Shown here piece by piece: positions 38,428-52,500 of a stretch of 64,000 bases of DNA. Every line of letters starts with the position of its first letter. Within the stretch, counting starts at the first letter, position 1. Made by a program: the position numbers and the translations under genes. The notes below the pieces were generated by a model. The model had not been told where the DNA came from. It did not search any database and saw only the letters and a list, made by a program, of their open reading frames with translations. The DNA is taken from NCBI GenBank assembly GCA_036873135.1, contig JAPTYO010000007.1:4756763-4820762 (forward strand), written 5' to 3'. Source of the stretch: Clarkia xantiana subsp. parviflora. Its lineage: Eukaryota; Streptophyta; Magnoliopsida; Myrtales; Onagraceae.

Positions 38428-40571
38428 TCAGATGCTGCCATCTAATGTAAGAAGCACCTTGTAGAGCTCAGGCCTTCGATCGCGAAAAACTCCCCAACTG
38501 TTTCTCTTGATTTTGATCTTGTCGAGATCAAACTCCGCCACTAGAACCGCTTCCTCTTTATCATCAGCACTCGCAACAATTTCTCCAGCTGGACCTGCTC
38601 AATTCAAATGATAGACAATGAGTCAAGCGCACAAGTGGGATTAAAAGCATCATTTTGTCAAAGATTAACACAACATTTTCAATTACCAGCAATGAAAGAG
38701 TTCCCGTAAAATGTAATTTGACTCGGTCCATGCTCGGTCTCTATTACTTCTTTCCCAACACGATTCGAAGCCACAAGAGGCACCTGGATCAAGAACAATC
38801 CACATTTTTTTATTAGATTGGCAACCAAAAAGTACTAGAATGATGTATGATGAAGACATGTTTGAGAGACAATTACCAAATTAGCCCCGGCATGACCCTG
38901 CATTACTCGTTTCCAGTGATCACGAGAATCGAGTCCATCGTCTTGAGGTTCGGAACCAATAGCAGTTGGGTATAATAGTATTTCTGCACCTTGTAGAGCC
39001 ATTGCTCTGGCTGCTTCTGGAAACCACTGATCCCAACAGATGGCTGACAAAGAATAAAGCTTATTCAGATTCATAATATGAATACTGGAATATGAAAATC
39101 TCAAATTGAAAAAAAAAAAAAAAAAATATTCTTTACAAGAACAAAATTTCTTACCAACTCCAATTTTTGCAAATTTTGTTTGGAAAACCTGATCAAGAAA
39201 AGGATTAGTAGGATTCTCCAATAGCCACCTTTATAAATGCAAATAATTCAAGTTGTGTCACGCCAAGTCTCAAGATTATCACCATTGAAACTTCAAATTT
39301 GCCTCCAGAAGTTAAAGACAACGAACATCATATTTTGACCATTTTGCCCTTCTAACTTGGATTCTTAGATCAGTCCCTATCAAAGATAGTGGACACTGGG
39401 TACTCACCTTAAATCCAGTATCACCAGGGTTGAAGTAGAACTTTTCCTGGTAGCCTGAAAGAAAGTGGATATATTCAAGAGTTCTTTCATCATCGTGAAA
39501 GCACGCTTTCTATAAATATCGTAAATGAACTGTTTGTGTATTTCACATACCAGGACCATCAGGGATATGAGATTTTCTATACAATCCAAGATCAGTTCCA
39601 TCAGCGTCTATTATAGCTATCGAGTTGTAATGAGCGTTGTTTGCTTCTTCAAAGAAGCTGACAGGTATAACCACACCTAATTCTTTTGCAAGCTTTTGCA
39701 TTCTGTACAAATACATTAGCAGCATTCAGAATACGAAAATTGATGAACCAATAGCATCATTTCTAAGTTCCCATACCTTATAATAGTTGGGTGATTTTTA
39801 TACGGCTTAGCTCGGAGGAAGAAATCCTCCCTCTGTGCTTGACAGAAGTAGTATCCTTCAAACAGTTCCTGAATAAATGTAACATGGAAGATAAGGACAT
39901 GCACAGTAGAATAAGAAACCACCATTAAAGATTATTTCCAAGAATCCACACAGTGACTGTACATTTCTTAAGCCCTGCCTCATAAAGAAGGAGCGATTTT
40001 TGCAACATTTATAACTACTGCAGTCATCAAAATCCTTAAACGAGGAACAATTTACAGATGCTGTAGTACTTAACACAAATTTCATACTATAGCTATGTGC
40101 TGAAGACTCTTCATTATAGTAAGAATTAATGAAAAGTTCTTCAATCTGAGTTTTCACCCCAACTTAGCTAACCCTAAGAATTCAGTGAGCACGCCACAAT
40201 ATCTCCATTTCCAAGTTCAATCAAGTGGGCATCTATGACAGAATTAGAGCTTCCAAAAATTACCTGAATGAGGATAATGTTTGCGCCTTTTCCATGGGCT
40301 GACCTAACCAACCTGCAATACAGAACCGTGATCATATTAAGAGGACTAGGATCGCAAAATGCTTGAAAACAATCAAGAACATCATGAATCAGATTGACAG
40401 CTGATTGATTGAGGCTGAGAAATCGGTCCTATTCAAGAAATTTTGGCTGGTAATCTCAACTGCAGTAGGAACAGACAAAGAACGAAACCTTTCGGCATTG
40501 GCAACGTTGGTGGAGATATCATCGGTGCAAGAGAACTGTAGAGCAGCTACGGACACTCTTCTTTCTCCCAT
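38428..40571 (-). CDS. CPA: N-carbamoylputrescine amidase
   Basis: Nine exons: 40489-40571, 40264-40312, 39777-39868, 39551-39702, 39408-39454, 39155-39188, 38877-39043, 38687-38783 and 38428-38594, giving 295 aa. It is a nitrilase-superfamily (CN hydrolase) enzyme with the Glu-Lys-Cys triad visible: E45 in IQELFEGYYF, K118 in LYRKSHIPDG and C155 in GVAICWDQWFPEAARA. Residues typical of plant CPA include FCQAQREDFF and HYNSIAIIDADG. It hydrolyses N-carbamoylputrescine to putrescine, CO2 and ammonia, the last step of the arginine-decarboxylase route to polyamines. There is no signal peptide, which fits a cytosolic enzyme. All three catalytic residues are intact. Confidence 0.96.
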
Positions 40572-41433
40572 ATCAATCGATCAACCTCGCTCCGCACAAA
40601 TCTGCAGAACAGAGGTATGCTGGTCAAATTCGTCTTCCACTTCACTCGATAGTAGCCAAGCCAAGAAATGAGAGACGTACCGCCTCCTCCCAGCCGCCTT
40701 ACACGATGAAATAGTTTTTCATCCAACGGCCAAGAAGAAACGATTAAGTAAATCTGACGGCTTCTGTAAATCTATGTACACCCACTGACAGTGGGCCACT
40801 GTGGGAAGTAGATTCATTAAATTTATTTTAAAGCAATAATAATAAATCTGTCCGTGTCAGACGAGTTTATTTTTTATTTTTAAACGATTGTTTCCACGCG
40901 ATTTTTTTTATCGTTTAAATTGACAACCTTTAGTTTTTTTTATTATTATTTATATATAAAATAAAAATGAAGAGATTATTAAATTCCAGAGTTAAAACAA
41001 TAAATAAATAGTAGTTACATAATTGAAGGATGGCGGGGGGAAGTGAGTGGTTTGAAAGTTTGGAATTGAGATAAATATATATGTTGCAGTGATGATTATA
41101 ATCATTATACAACAGTCATCACCATAGCCACGCTATCCACGGTTAACCATAACAGCAAATATTATTATAAAAAAAAAAACCATAATTTAAAATCATTTCT
41201 CAAAATTATAGAAACACAGAATGACTCTGAACAGAAACATCCATTGCAGGTGGATGTAAAATCGTTCATCAAGGTCACAGCCCTCAACACAATGGAGGGA
41301 GGGTCCAAGAATTACAAAACTTCCGATAGAATATTACAAGAAACATACACAAACCAAACTCTACCAAAACAACAACAAAGACTGAGATGATCTTTCTCGA
41401 CATTCTGTAAGTCACTTCAGACTGAGCCGATCC
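40572..41433. other. Amidase promoter and RopGAP 3' flank
   Basis: The amidase 5' flank (40572-40800) passes into an AT-rich stretch (40810-41200) with no gene. 41200-41433 should be the 3' UTR of the RopGAP gene. Confidence 0.45.
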
Positions 41434-44259
41434 CTATCTCCAAGCTTCAATCCTTGCCATTCTCATCTCTATACGGCTCAAGCTGTTCATTGCTGCTCCA
41501 GGTACCTCCATTTGTTTTGATGTTATATCACTCAGAGGTAGATGATGGGGAATTTTAAGATGCCCTTTCGGTTTCGGACTTTCTTCAACATTTTTAGTTT
41601 CGGAGACGCAGGAAACAACAGAGATTTGTGATTCAGTTGAAGCAGGAGAAGAATGGAAAGAAGGTAAATAAGATACACTGCTATCATGTTCTTCTGAACC
41701 CATTAAGCTCTCCAGACTGGGTTCTTCATCAAGGTAAACATTTTCAGAATCCTCATTATCATGCAAATTATCTTCAGAAATGCAGAGCTTTGAAGGGCTC
41801 TCATGCCCATTCTCATCAAATGGTTCGGGGATCGAAGGCTGCTCTGGCTCAATCACTGCTTCTCTTAACCGCAGGTTCCTTGCTACAAGAGTCTTGAGAA
41901 AGTTCATCACTTGAACTGCATACATTAAAGCTGTGAATGGATCCACCATCTGCAGTAGCAAGATTTCGCATTTGGAATCACACAAAAATGATATGAACAT
42001 CAGAAAATTATTCTAATCTGACTTTTGGGGATTAGAGATAAGAGGGGGACTTAAAGATTACTGCTACCTGTGTCATATTTGGAGCAAACACCATGGCTAT
42101 ATTGCGTGCATTCATTTTGTTAAAATGTTCCATCTGAGCCACATCAGCCATCAGATTGATGGCCCAATCAAGGAGATAAGCTTCTGTTTGGGGTAAATCC
42201 TTCACCAGCTGTGCACATTCTTCTTCAGTGGAGCACTGAATAATCCGATCTGGTTGAACCGAATCAAGAACACCTGAAGGTAGTTCTCGAAACCAAGCCT
42301 GAAAATTTCAGAGTTTTAATTCGAACAGTAAATTTCACATATTGATACAAAAATAATACTTATGTGACCTATGAATTCGAATCATCATATTTTCATTCCG
42401 AATAAAAGGCATATAGTTGTAGAGCAAAACGATTGTTACTCCAAGTGATCATGGAGCACTATAATGAGGCAATAACTGAAATAATAGTGGATATATGCGT
42501 TGGACTTGTTCAAAGTTCAAACCATTGGACGTTGCATACTCCCAATGCAGAACATCACAGAATGAAACTAAACAGAAGTGCACATTTTTGCCACATGTAG
42601 CTGAAGTTAGAAGCAATTCGGTATTCACGTAATAGGGTAATAAGGAATATATAAAAGAGCAGTGAAGGATTATCTGATAGATAGTAAATCTTAAACCTTG
42701 ATTAGTCCAGCTAAACAGTGTACATCAATGCCGTCTGGTACCACACCCCGATTCAATTGATCTCTGATGTATTCCTCCTGAACATTGTCTCCAGTAATTC
42801 TGAAAATCCCTTCTACCTGCACAAATATACATTTTATATTAAAAACATATTACCAACCAATAACGATATTTTGATCCCAATTATTGTTAGAATGGAGAAG
42901 TTAAGTTATTCATCAAACAGAGCTGAAATTATGAGCTACCTGTAAACCTCCCCCATCATACAAGCTCTGTTGCATAAGCAGAAGAATCATGGGCACAATG
43001 TTTCCTCTGGAATCATATGATAATTGCATGGATTCTGTAGAAACACCAAAGACACGTGCACTGCATGGAAAAGCATCAAGAAGAAAGATAAACATGAAGA
43101 TGATGGGCTAGATACATAAGATCGTGAGCATGCATTTATACGTAAAAAAATATTGAGCAATGCAGTAAATGGCACATTCCTCTTGCTCCTTCCCAGTAAT
43201 TTGATTCAATGTAAAATTTAAATTGAGCAACACTCTAGAAACCCCAATTCTAGAAGACTTCACAATCGAGTCTCTACAGCATGAAAAGATGAGTACTTGA
43301 ATTAAGCAGCAGTCTACACTGCCTGGTTGCCTAGCTATCCCAAACCTAAAATTGTAATTACGCCGTGATACATGGAGATGGTTTTGTAGCAACGGGAGAG
43401 AAAGAGAGGGAACCTACATTACAAGAAAACTAGGATACAAAGTAAGATGGATGCAGTGCAGTCATGTGGAAAATATGAGAAATATGTATTGTTATGAGTA
43501 GAATATCCAAGGGTCATCTTGTTTCATAGCACAAAATTGAAACATGTGTTTTGTTACGTCATGCAATTGAGCACAATGGAAAGGAATCTTCAATGAAGCC
43601 GGATAGATTTTCATTGTCTCCAGCATGGAAAATATTTGCTGAGAGAAACACCAGTAAATCAACAACTAAGAACAGGAAGAACAGCTTCTTAACAATTTGA
43701 CAGCGCAATAGTGAAATGCAATATCAAAAATCAGGAATAACCCAATTCCTGGAACAATTATATGCTAAGAAGGAACCTGGAACCCCCATTTTCAATTCCA
43801 ACCAAGAACAAGCATATACATTCCGACCCAACGCTCAAGAATGAGGATCCGCAATCAGATAAACGGAAATTAAACAGATTGGAAAGAAGGAGCATAAGCA
43901 TATTGAATCGAATTCGAAATGTACCTCGCGCTAGGAGCTCTGCGAGGCACTTCAGGCTCGAACTCGACGGGAAGGCCAAGAAACCCATTGAACCGATCGA
44001 ATGTGACATGCGCAACGTGACGGACCTCATTCGGCCACCCAATATCCATTGAGCAGAACTGCCTCCTGTCGCTCCGACAGACAAGGGATTTCCTGAATAT
44101 GGTGAGCAGCAGGGCCAAGAACGAGAGCTGATCCCCATCCCTCCTCTCTTCGCCCCTACCCGAATCCTCCGCGTCGCAGTCGGCGACATTTGCAGAATCC
44201 GTTGACTGACGTGAGGGGGAGCTGCCGGAGCTCGTATGCCGACAGAGTACCTCAGCCAT
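41434..44259 (-). CDS. Rho GTPase-activating protein with CRIB motif (RopGAP)
   Basis: Five exons: 43925-44259, 42940-43060, 42697-42816, 42068-42298 and 41434-41949, giving 440 aa. A CRIB motif lies at 73-90 (IGWPNEVRHVAHVTFDRF), followed by PEVPRRAPSA. The RhoGAP domain covers ~110-290 and has the arginine finger in EGIFRITGDN (R158) and NKMNARNIAMVFAPNM near its end. The C-terminal ~150 aa are acidic and Ser-rich. The CRIB-GAP fusion is specific to plant RopGAPs. They speed GTP hydrolysis by ROP GTPases, the CRIB part aids ROP binding, and they act in polarity and low-oxygen signalling. The start is the first Met in frame with the CRIB exon. Confidence 0.95.
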
Positions 44260-47200
44260 TCTCTAATATGGCGATACTGATTATCAGCGGAGGGAGAAAT
44301 AAGTAAATGGGTTTATCCGAAATTGGAGAAGGATAACGATGGCGCTGGTTCTGCAGAGTTTGTTAAGTCCAGAGAGAATGAAGGAGACGATCGATTCACC
44401 AAGATGCTGGGTTGTTAGGAGAAGATGAATGAAGCGGTAATTATATATATTCATTTTGGGATTTACAATTCTGGGTATTTTTGCCTTTTTTTGTTAATGA
44501 ATCTCTACTAATTGATTACCTCTGGCTCTAGGCTCTAGTTTGCCAAAAATAATTAATTTCATTTAAAATCTATAATAATTAATGATATTTTACTATTTTA
44601 TAAATTAATTATTAGATTAACAATATATATATTATTTTTACATATTTATTTACTTATTTATTATTTATTTAAATTACATATTAATAACCTAAATGGGTCA
44701 AATATATATCATGTTGTGATTATGTGTCTTAGTTATTTATTCTGATTAGTTGTCTGAAGTATCAGAATCTTTATGTTTCACTTATTGTCCAAATTCGGGT
44801 TAAAACTGATTGAACGAATTCACATGACATGCACGTGATAAAAAAAATTTTGCAACAAATATGGTATGTCACATAATTAATCGCACCAAATCAAATACAT
44901 CAGACAAACGAATCATGTGCAGGTTACATGATTTCGTTCAGTCAGCTTTATCATCAATTTTTTACGAAAAAGTGAAACACAAAGAATCTGATAGACAATC
45001 GCAACAACAACAAGCTGGAACATTTAATCTCAACATAACGTATATTTAAATCTGTTTTTTAGGTTCTTAACTCTTTATTTTATTATTTTGAAAAAATATT
45101 TAAAAGCACTGTAAATATTTTCAATTTTTTAATTTTTAAAAAATTGGTCAATTTAAAAATAAATCATCTTAAGTAAAGTTAGTACGAATAACTTTCTAAT
45201 AATATATATGATTAAAAAAAAACAAATTGATATGAAAAAACAAATACGATACATCTAAAAAAATTATGCTTGATTAAAACAGATAACGACATGTGATAAA
45301 ATTGATTATTCTGAATTTTGAAATTAAGAAGTTTCTGATTTTCAAATGCATAGTATTGTTCAATGTGGCACATAAAAAAAGTATTAACTTTTAAAACACA
45401 TTAGAAAAAATCACATCATAATATAATATTTATTTTTAAATATTAAAATTAAAGAGTTATAAAATTTTCTATTATACTCTTTATGAACATTTTTCATGTG
45501 AAAGTAAATATTAAAATTTTATAAATGATATATATATATATATATTACTGTAACAAATATATTTATTTAAAAACTAAGTTTATGCATAAAGTGAGAGTAA
45601 AAAATATTTTAACAAAATATTTAATATGAGTAATATCATTGTAAAAAATGCGGTGATTGACTAATCATTAAATTTCAGCAACACAAAATTCTACGTAATA
45701 AAAAACAATGATAATAAAATATGAAGGATTAATTATTAAAAGTAATATCTTATTTAGCTTATAAGTGAGGTAACCACAACTCAAGACACCTATTTACCAT
45801 GTGATCTGATAATTATGCTCAATATTTACCGTATCATAATCACGGCTGCTAAATAACTACTAAACTCGAGGTGAGAGCGTGGTGATTGTGTTTGAGCATG
45901 CAAAGAACCACATGATGATTATAATAACTGAAGCAATTAAGTTGTTTCTTTACCTTTTAGTTAGTGATAATTATGAATATAATTACCAAACAAATGTATA
46001 AATTATCATTATAGATAGATTCGCAATTCCATGAACCAACTTGGTATCATATATATTAATCATTAAATATTTTATAAAGGTGTAAGCTGGTAGATGATTA
46101 ATGGCAATGACATCATGTTATACAGTGTATTATGTAGCGGTTTAACCAATATTTACAATGGGGATAAGTTGTAAAAAAAAAAGAAGGAAAATTTAATATA
46201 TAACTGTATTTTAATTTTTTGAAAAAAAATTATATAAACATACAACATGTATGAAAAAATGATTTACAGTATTAACATATTTTATATGTACAACATATTA
46301 TAAAGCGATAATAATTAGTACTTGTTTCAATTAAGTTTTACAAAATTGTAGTTAAATATATTTCAAATGTACAAAGCTAACTGAATAATTTTTAAATTAT
46401 CACAATTAAAGCACTAATGACGTATACAAATATTACAACTGAGTCAAATCGGACAAGAACTGACTGAGGATCAAATGAGTCTCAATCATCGGAACACTAT
46501 TGTAATACTAGTACAACTTATTAGGTCTTTATTTTGATATTTAGAAAAATATTCGGTTAATTTTTTAATTTACAATGTAATTTAGGGCAATTTTAAAGAG
46601 ATAATTGAATGAGTTACCGATTACCATTATTTTGAAACATATTGTTCATTTTAAAACATAATAGTAGTAAGATCTATTTTTTCAAACATATTGTATAATT
46701 TACTTCATTTTCATTTTTCTTATCAATTGGTCCTCCCGTAGGACATTATATTTGATTAACTACCATTCTTAATCAGTGGCAAAAAAAACTACAATTCATA
46801 ATCTATTAAATAACTAAATAATAAAATTTACAACAATATGCTTCAAGTCACAAAAGCTAATGGTTTGAATTAGGTATTACACAATAATAATAAGATCTTA
46901 TGAAATAATAATGAGGATCTTAGTGTTACACACAAGATAATGAGGACCTTATACGAAAAATAATAGGGATCATGGTGTATTTTATTTCATAAATATATTT
47001 AGTATCTCAATAAAAGTATTTGATAACGGGGTTACGTTTATAACCTCATTTTTGTTTATAACCTCATTTTTGCACATGGTTTCGCCACTAGGTTTAACGC
47101 ATGAGAAAAAATGTGGCAGTTAACGTTTCTTCTTAAAATTTGAGATTTTTTTGTTTAAATTTCATTCGAACACTAAAAATAAATTAATAAAAATATTTAT

Positions 47201-47635
47201 GATCACTGTTTTTCCTGTTATGTACTAATCGGTTCGGATTTTAACACCTAAAATGGTTAAGTTTAAGAAAATGGCTATGAGAAACTGTTTAATCCAACTA
47301 GTCAACAATTTTATAGAAGTAAAATTAATTAATACTAGAACTAAATGCGTATTATTGTACACATGTGTTATTATAATTATATGTTCTAAATTTTAAAAAA
47401 CATTAAATTAAAAAACGTAATTATATGATTCTAATGCCTAAAAACATACTTATTTACTTTTTAAAAATATTTTTTACAAAAAAATTATGTTAATAAACTT
47501 ATTATAATAAAAATGTAAAATCTTATGGAACAAGTGTGTAAATACATCGAATAATAATAACTAATAAGCATATAAAAGTAATATAATAAGGAAAATAAAA
47601 TGGCATTAATTAGCGCATCCGTATTAGTAGTTTTA
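44260..47635. other. Long AT-rich gene desert
   Basis: About 3.4 kb of very AT-rich DNA after the RopGAP promoter (44260-44440). It contains (TA)n near 45530-45545, short oligo-A and oligo-T runs and a direct repeat TTTATAACCTCATTTTTG at about 47038-47074. Open frames are short and match nothing. It may act as a matrix-attachment-type spacer, but that is inference. Confidence 0.4.
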
Positions 47636-48205
47636 TTAGCCAAGAAAAATCTCAATTTGGGACCTATTTTCTTGGTCAATTACATCAAGAAAAACCGGGT
47701 CAACGACCACGTGACTCTCCACGTGCACCGCAAACCGATGGTCCCACCACAGCACCTTAGCCGCTCCCTCTAAGTCCACCTTAGCATCCAGCACCATCTC
47801 CCGCCTCGCCACGTCGGCGAAGAATTTGGCGGCGTGGCTGGCCAGCTCCATCCCGTAGAGCCTCGTCGGGAGACGCAGCACCTGGCAAGACCTCGCGGAC
47901 TGATTTCCGGCGGATACCGCGGCGGAGCCAAGGAGGCAGCCGTCGTAGTAGATGGACATGGTGGTGGAGGAGTAGTGGATGGGGGTGATGTTGGGGTTGG
48001 TGACGTGGACGGTGAGGATTAGCTCGGCGTCGAGGACGGGGAGGTTGAGCTTCAAGGATGTGAGGTTTATGGACATTAGCTCGAAGGCCGGGTCTTTGGG
48101 CTTCGCCGCCACTATGGCTGCCGCGGCGGCGCCGATGAGAGCTGAGCCCCACATTAACTTGCCCTTTTTGCCCATGCCTTTTGGAAGGAGTTTACTCATC
48201 ACCAT
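47636..48205 (-). CDS. LEA_2-domain protein (LEA14/NHL-like)
   Basis: Intronless ORF of 189 aa. A short hydrophobic stretch follows the basic N terminus (LMWGSALIGAAAAAIVAAKP, ~17-36). The LEA_2 (water-stress/hypersensitive) fold starts around FELMSINLTSLKLNLPVLDA. The conserved TVHVTNPNITPIHYSSTTMS segment is followed by LLGSAAV, as expected. LEA14-type proteins are small beta-sandwich desiccation-related proteins; NHL relatives are membrane-anchored and the N-terminal segment could serve that purpose. GC content is much higher than in the flanks. Met-1 is used, but Met-3 is an equally possible start. Confidence 0.88.
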   Translation of the reverse strand: MVMSKLLPKGMGKKGKLMWGSALIGAAAAAIVAAKPKDPAFELMSINLTSLKLNLPVLDAELILTVHVTNPNITPIHYSSTTMSIYYDGCLLGSAAVSAGNQSARSCQVLRLPTRLYGMELASHAAKFFADVARREMVLDAKVDLEGAAKVLWWDHRFAVHVESHVVVDPVFLDVIDQENRSQIEIFLG

Positions 48206-49545
48206 CTCGTTGAGTTGCAGAAGCGGTGGAGATGTTAATGGAGATATATATATGGAATGATTTTTATATGGTGTGTGGTCGGATTATTTACTATGTGATC
48301 CAAAATGCAAATGTAGTTTTTTTAATCTCGCATGATTCTCTGTTTTTTTTTATTAGATAGATAGTCTCTTTTTTCTATTATGCTCTACATTTTATGTATT
48401 TGTTATTGTTCTAAATATGAACCTTATTAAAAAAAATTGACATTAACATTGTTAAGATACAAATTCTAAATGTAACTGAAAAATTTCACACGTTTAAAGT
48501 TTTATCTATATTACAAATTAGTCATCTTTAATAATAATAAAAATTACTAATATAATATTTGTGAAGTATGCTAAAAATGCCCATAAATGGTCCAAGTAAT
48601 TGGTATATGATCTATATCACATCAACATCATGTATATATATATAATATAATATGATATATAATTTAAATAAACTATGTATATAATAAAAATAACTAAAAT
48701 TTTAAAATAAAAATGTGCCCCAAGGCAATTAATGGGCTATTTAATGGAAATAAACAGAAATTAGTAGAGTAGAGTAGATTACATAAACACTTTCTGAATA
48801 CAACCATTGGATTATATAAATGGACCAACCGATCACATGACACAACACAGTGATCATAGGAATTCGGAGCTATTAACTCAATGATAAATAAGAGTAAGAA
48901 TGTGGAAAGTAAAGTTCGGAACCACAAGTGTAACTTTTGACCAGATGAGGGTGCATAGTTGCAATTCTAAGTTTATGGTGAAAGATGCTTAAAGATAAAA
49001 GTTTGGTTATACCAGTGTAACATTCTAAATTTCATATTCTATTTTTCCCCGCACTTAATTCCCGGCTCCGCGTCACATGTTCCGGCAACTACCACCAGCT
49101 AGTATTGGGCCCATTACCTGCTGCATTTACACCACAATAGCATCAAATTTCATCCAATTTCTACCGTGGTGGTTTAATTGTTAAGAGCATTAAAGTGTTT
49201 TAACTCCAAAGTTTCAAGTTCAAATCAAAACCTTAGTCAGCGTGTCCGTGTGGGGCTTTAATAGTTAACACCGTACTGTTATGTGTCAGTCCATCATTTC
49301 ACAAATTGATGACTACGTACCAATATAGCAATTGCCAGCAAAATTCAAGTCAGCACATGCAAAATCGATGTTAAATCTAGGCCCTGATTCAAAAACAAAA
49401 CCCTCTAACTTTCCTGACGATGCTGAAAATGCGCCTATAGAAGAAACATTAGACATGATTCGATCCCCAACAAATACTGAACTAGCTAATTGAACTTTCT
49501 GATCAGGTGCCGCCTGCTACTTGTGCATTCATCCAAACGTTCTTC
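48206..49545. other. Intergenic region between LEA_2 and nicalin genes
   Basis: 48206-48300 is the LEA_2 upstream flank with TATATATA at 48243-48251. The remainder is AT-rich with a (TA)n-like stretch at 48635-48660. 49380-49545 is probably nicalin 3' UTR. No gene is recognised. Confidence 0.4.
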
Positions 49546-52500
49546 TTAACTGCTTTTTGTTTTGCGAGGTGAGGGAGGTCGCCTAAATATACTGATGAGA
49601 TCATCGAGTCCCTGTAGACCACCAGCAACAGTAGCAACAGCAAGGTTACTATACGAATGTAGAGACCACAGTACCAGGTAATGAAAAACATTTACAATCA
49701 GATGCAACATGGAGTAACTTACCCTAGTAGTGATGACAAGAAAACTAAACAACACTATCAGATACGATCCCAACGCTAGAAGTAATAGCAAGTCAAATGT
49801 CACACTAGCAACCTGCGGATAAAACAACAGAATCCAGATTTAAATTTCAAATATAGAATAGAATGTCGAGCATATTCTAAATTAGGGCAAAATCATAGCG
49901 AGGAAAGAAAAGAAGCACCTGGTATATGTTGAGAGTGGCTTTGATGGAATTGTAGAAAGTGAAGGTTCCATCAAGCACCTCGGTCTGTACCGTCACTTGG
50001 TCAGTATGATCTGCTAATTCCTGATGAGTCATAAATGAAAGTGAGCTCATGTTGAAATCTATGACAGCAAAGCACGAATGATGCAGAATATAATAGAACC
50101 TTTTTCAAAGACATCACAAGAGGATCATTCTTTGAAAGAAAGGGTGCCACTCGAGGTGTTCTTGACAAAAGATCCAACCAGCTTCTTATGTAGGAAGGAC
50201 TAACAGCCAAGCTACTGCCATCAGCAAATATTTGAATTTTCTTTCCCTCATGCCCGTAAATATGCCTCTGCATTGGAGTATACAGCAATGTTAATAGCAA
50301 TGATGCATAACTAGGGCAGCACCAGCTTTCTTGACATAACATGCTTTGTAGCTTATTCATCTCAACTTAAAAACAATCCACCCCGATTCAATATTTTGAA
50401 AAGAAAAAATAAAATAAAAAACATAATACCTAAACTTGGATTGGGATGGCATCAGATTTTTCTACCCAACAACTACATGTTTCACTAAGGTCCAACAGGT
50501 GGCGATTGCATATTTTGAAAGCCACACTAAGTTTGAGAAAGAACAAATCTTAAGTAAAAGGCTTTCTAATTCGTAGGAACAATTGCATAATGCATACTTG
50601 ATTTAGCATATACATCATATCCTACTCTGGTCTGATCTTCAAAAAAATTGGGAAGCTGTAATACATCATTTGAGAAGTGAAATTGATCAGTTCGCACACT
50701 TACCGCGAGACTTTCTGCGACTAACTTGACACTCTTGATGACTGCATCCTCCTTCACAAAATTCCTGCACATAACCTAGACTCTGAGTGAAAGGACCAGT
50801 TAACATGCAAAATGATTTAGAAGCAGAGAAATCATTACATGCTGTCAGACAAGCCTCCCGTTCCTTCAAACAATCCAGGAGCACGTGGTAGTTGAGAAAG
50901 GGTTGCAGCAGTGATTCTAAGCCTTGAAAATTGTTCATGCTCCCAAGCTACCTATATAAAGGTCGACAAAGTTTGCTAAGAGTCCAATAGTACATTTTAA
51001 AGCATAGCAAAGCAACCATGCTTATAAAATTTACCAGGAGAAGACCAACTTACTCGAGAATCTGATATGTTTATCTTCTTGTGTTTCAGACCCACTTTAA
51101 CGTCTAATTCTTCTGCTACATTAGAAAAACCCTACAAAAATTTTACATAAGGCCCACCAATGAGAGAAAAGCAACTTGAAAGTTATAAAGTCAAAAGATT
51201 TTTTACACGATACCTCAAAGATTTGCTTTATGAAGGCATTCTCTGGGGGCTTGGAAACATGAAGAAATAGTTCATTGTTTCCTGAGCCGATACTATTCAA
51301 GCAGATAGCATAGTCAATGGATTCCCGCATCCGTTGATCCAAACTTCGTAGCCACTAAAAAAGCATATGATTTAAGGAGCATAAAAAAAATAACAAGAAT
51401 AGTGTTTACATTTAGGTGAATTAACTAAAGAGCTAAGCCCAATGCACCAATTACCTTGTGAGTTCCATTGTAGTTATACGGTCCTCCAGATGTCAGTCCG
51501 AAAAGCAAGTTGTACCTTCCTCTTGTCTTAGGATTTGAGTACAATAGAGAAAATAACCTAGATATCTCCAGTAGTGCCACTACACCACTTCCACTGCTAT
51601 CAGATCCAACAGATAGTGCCTACATGATAAAATTTGGCCTTTCAAATAACTAAACAGTGCATATACTGTTTATAATGGTATATAGGTACCTACAGGAGCA
51701 GCTCCAAATGTGTCGTAAGATGCTACAATGGCAATAGTTGGAAGTTGACTAGCATCCCCTTCAGGTTTTAATCCTGGCAACCATCCCTGTTACCACTTAA
51801 AAAATCCACATTCAGATACTACTCATGAAACTTGAAAGAAGTAGTAGAAGAAATATGCAAGCTTAGCAAATGGTTGAACAGAAAAAAGTAGAATATTGCA
51901 ACACAAAATTAATAAATTCATATACACAACGATATGCTCGACAAACAATTACAGGATGTATGTGATGGAATCAACAAAGTAAGCTGCATCGTTGGAGCTT
52001 AGAACCTTAACCAACTTATTAAACACCATAAATATCATTCGCATTGTAAGACCTAGTAACCCTTATGAATCAAGTGAGAATATGGACACAACAGCAGTAG
52101 AACATGCCAGCGAAATGCTCCTAAATCTATTAACCAAGCCTACGTATCCAAAAAGAGTATTTTGCAAACACGGGATTGTAAAACCAAGTTCTGGTCAATG
52201 CAGGGAGAGACAAAATCAAATTACCTACACCGACGCTTAAACAAGTTAACGATTTTATGTTGACTTGTGATATTATCATGCACAGAGAATACTAAAATAA
52301 AGAGGAAATGTAACTGCACAGATGAGAAGCTATCCACTAACTTTTCCATAACTTCAATGAATAGAAAGTGGTGACTATTCAAACCTGGATATTTGCGAGT
52401 ATCGGAGATGCAATTTTCCTGGGTTGAGCAGTCGAGACTACAATTTTATATCTGATCAATTTCATGAAGAAACTATGTCAGATGCCACACTTAATAAGAC

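Noticed and set aside
44500..47600. Search for a gene or CRISPR-like/regular array in the AT-rich desert
   Set aside because: Only simple AT tracts and short irregular repeats. No regular spacing and no coding signal.
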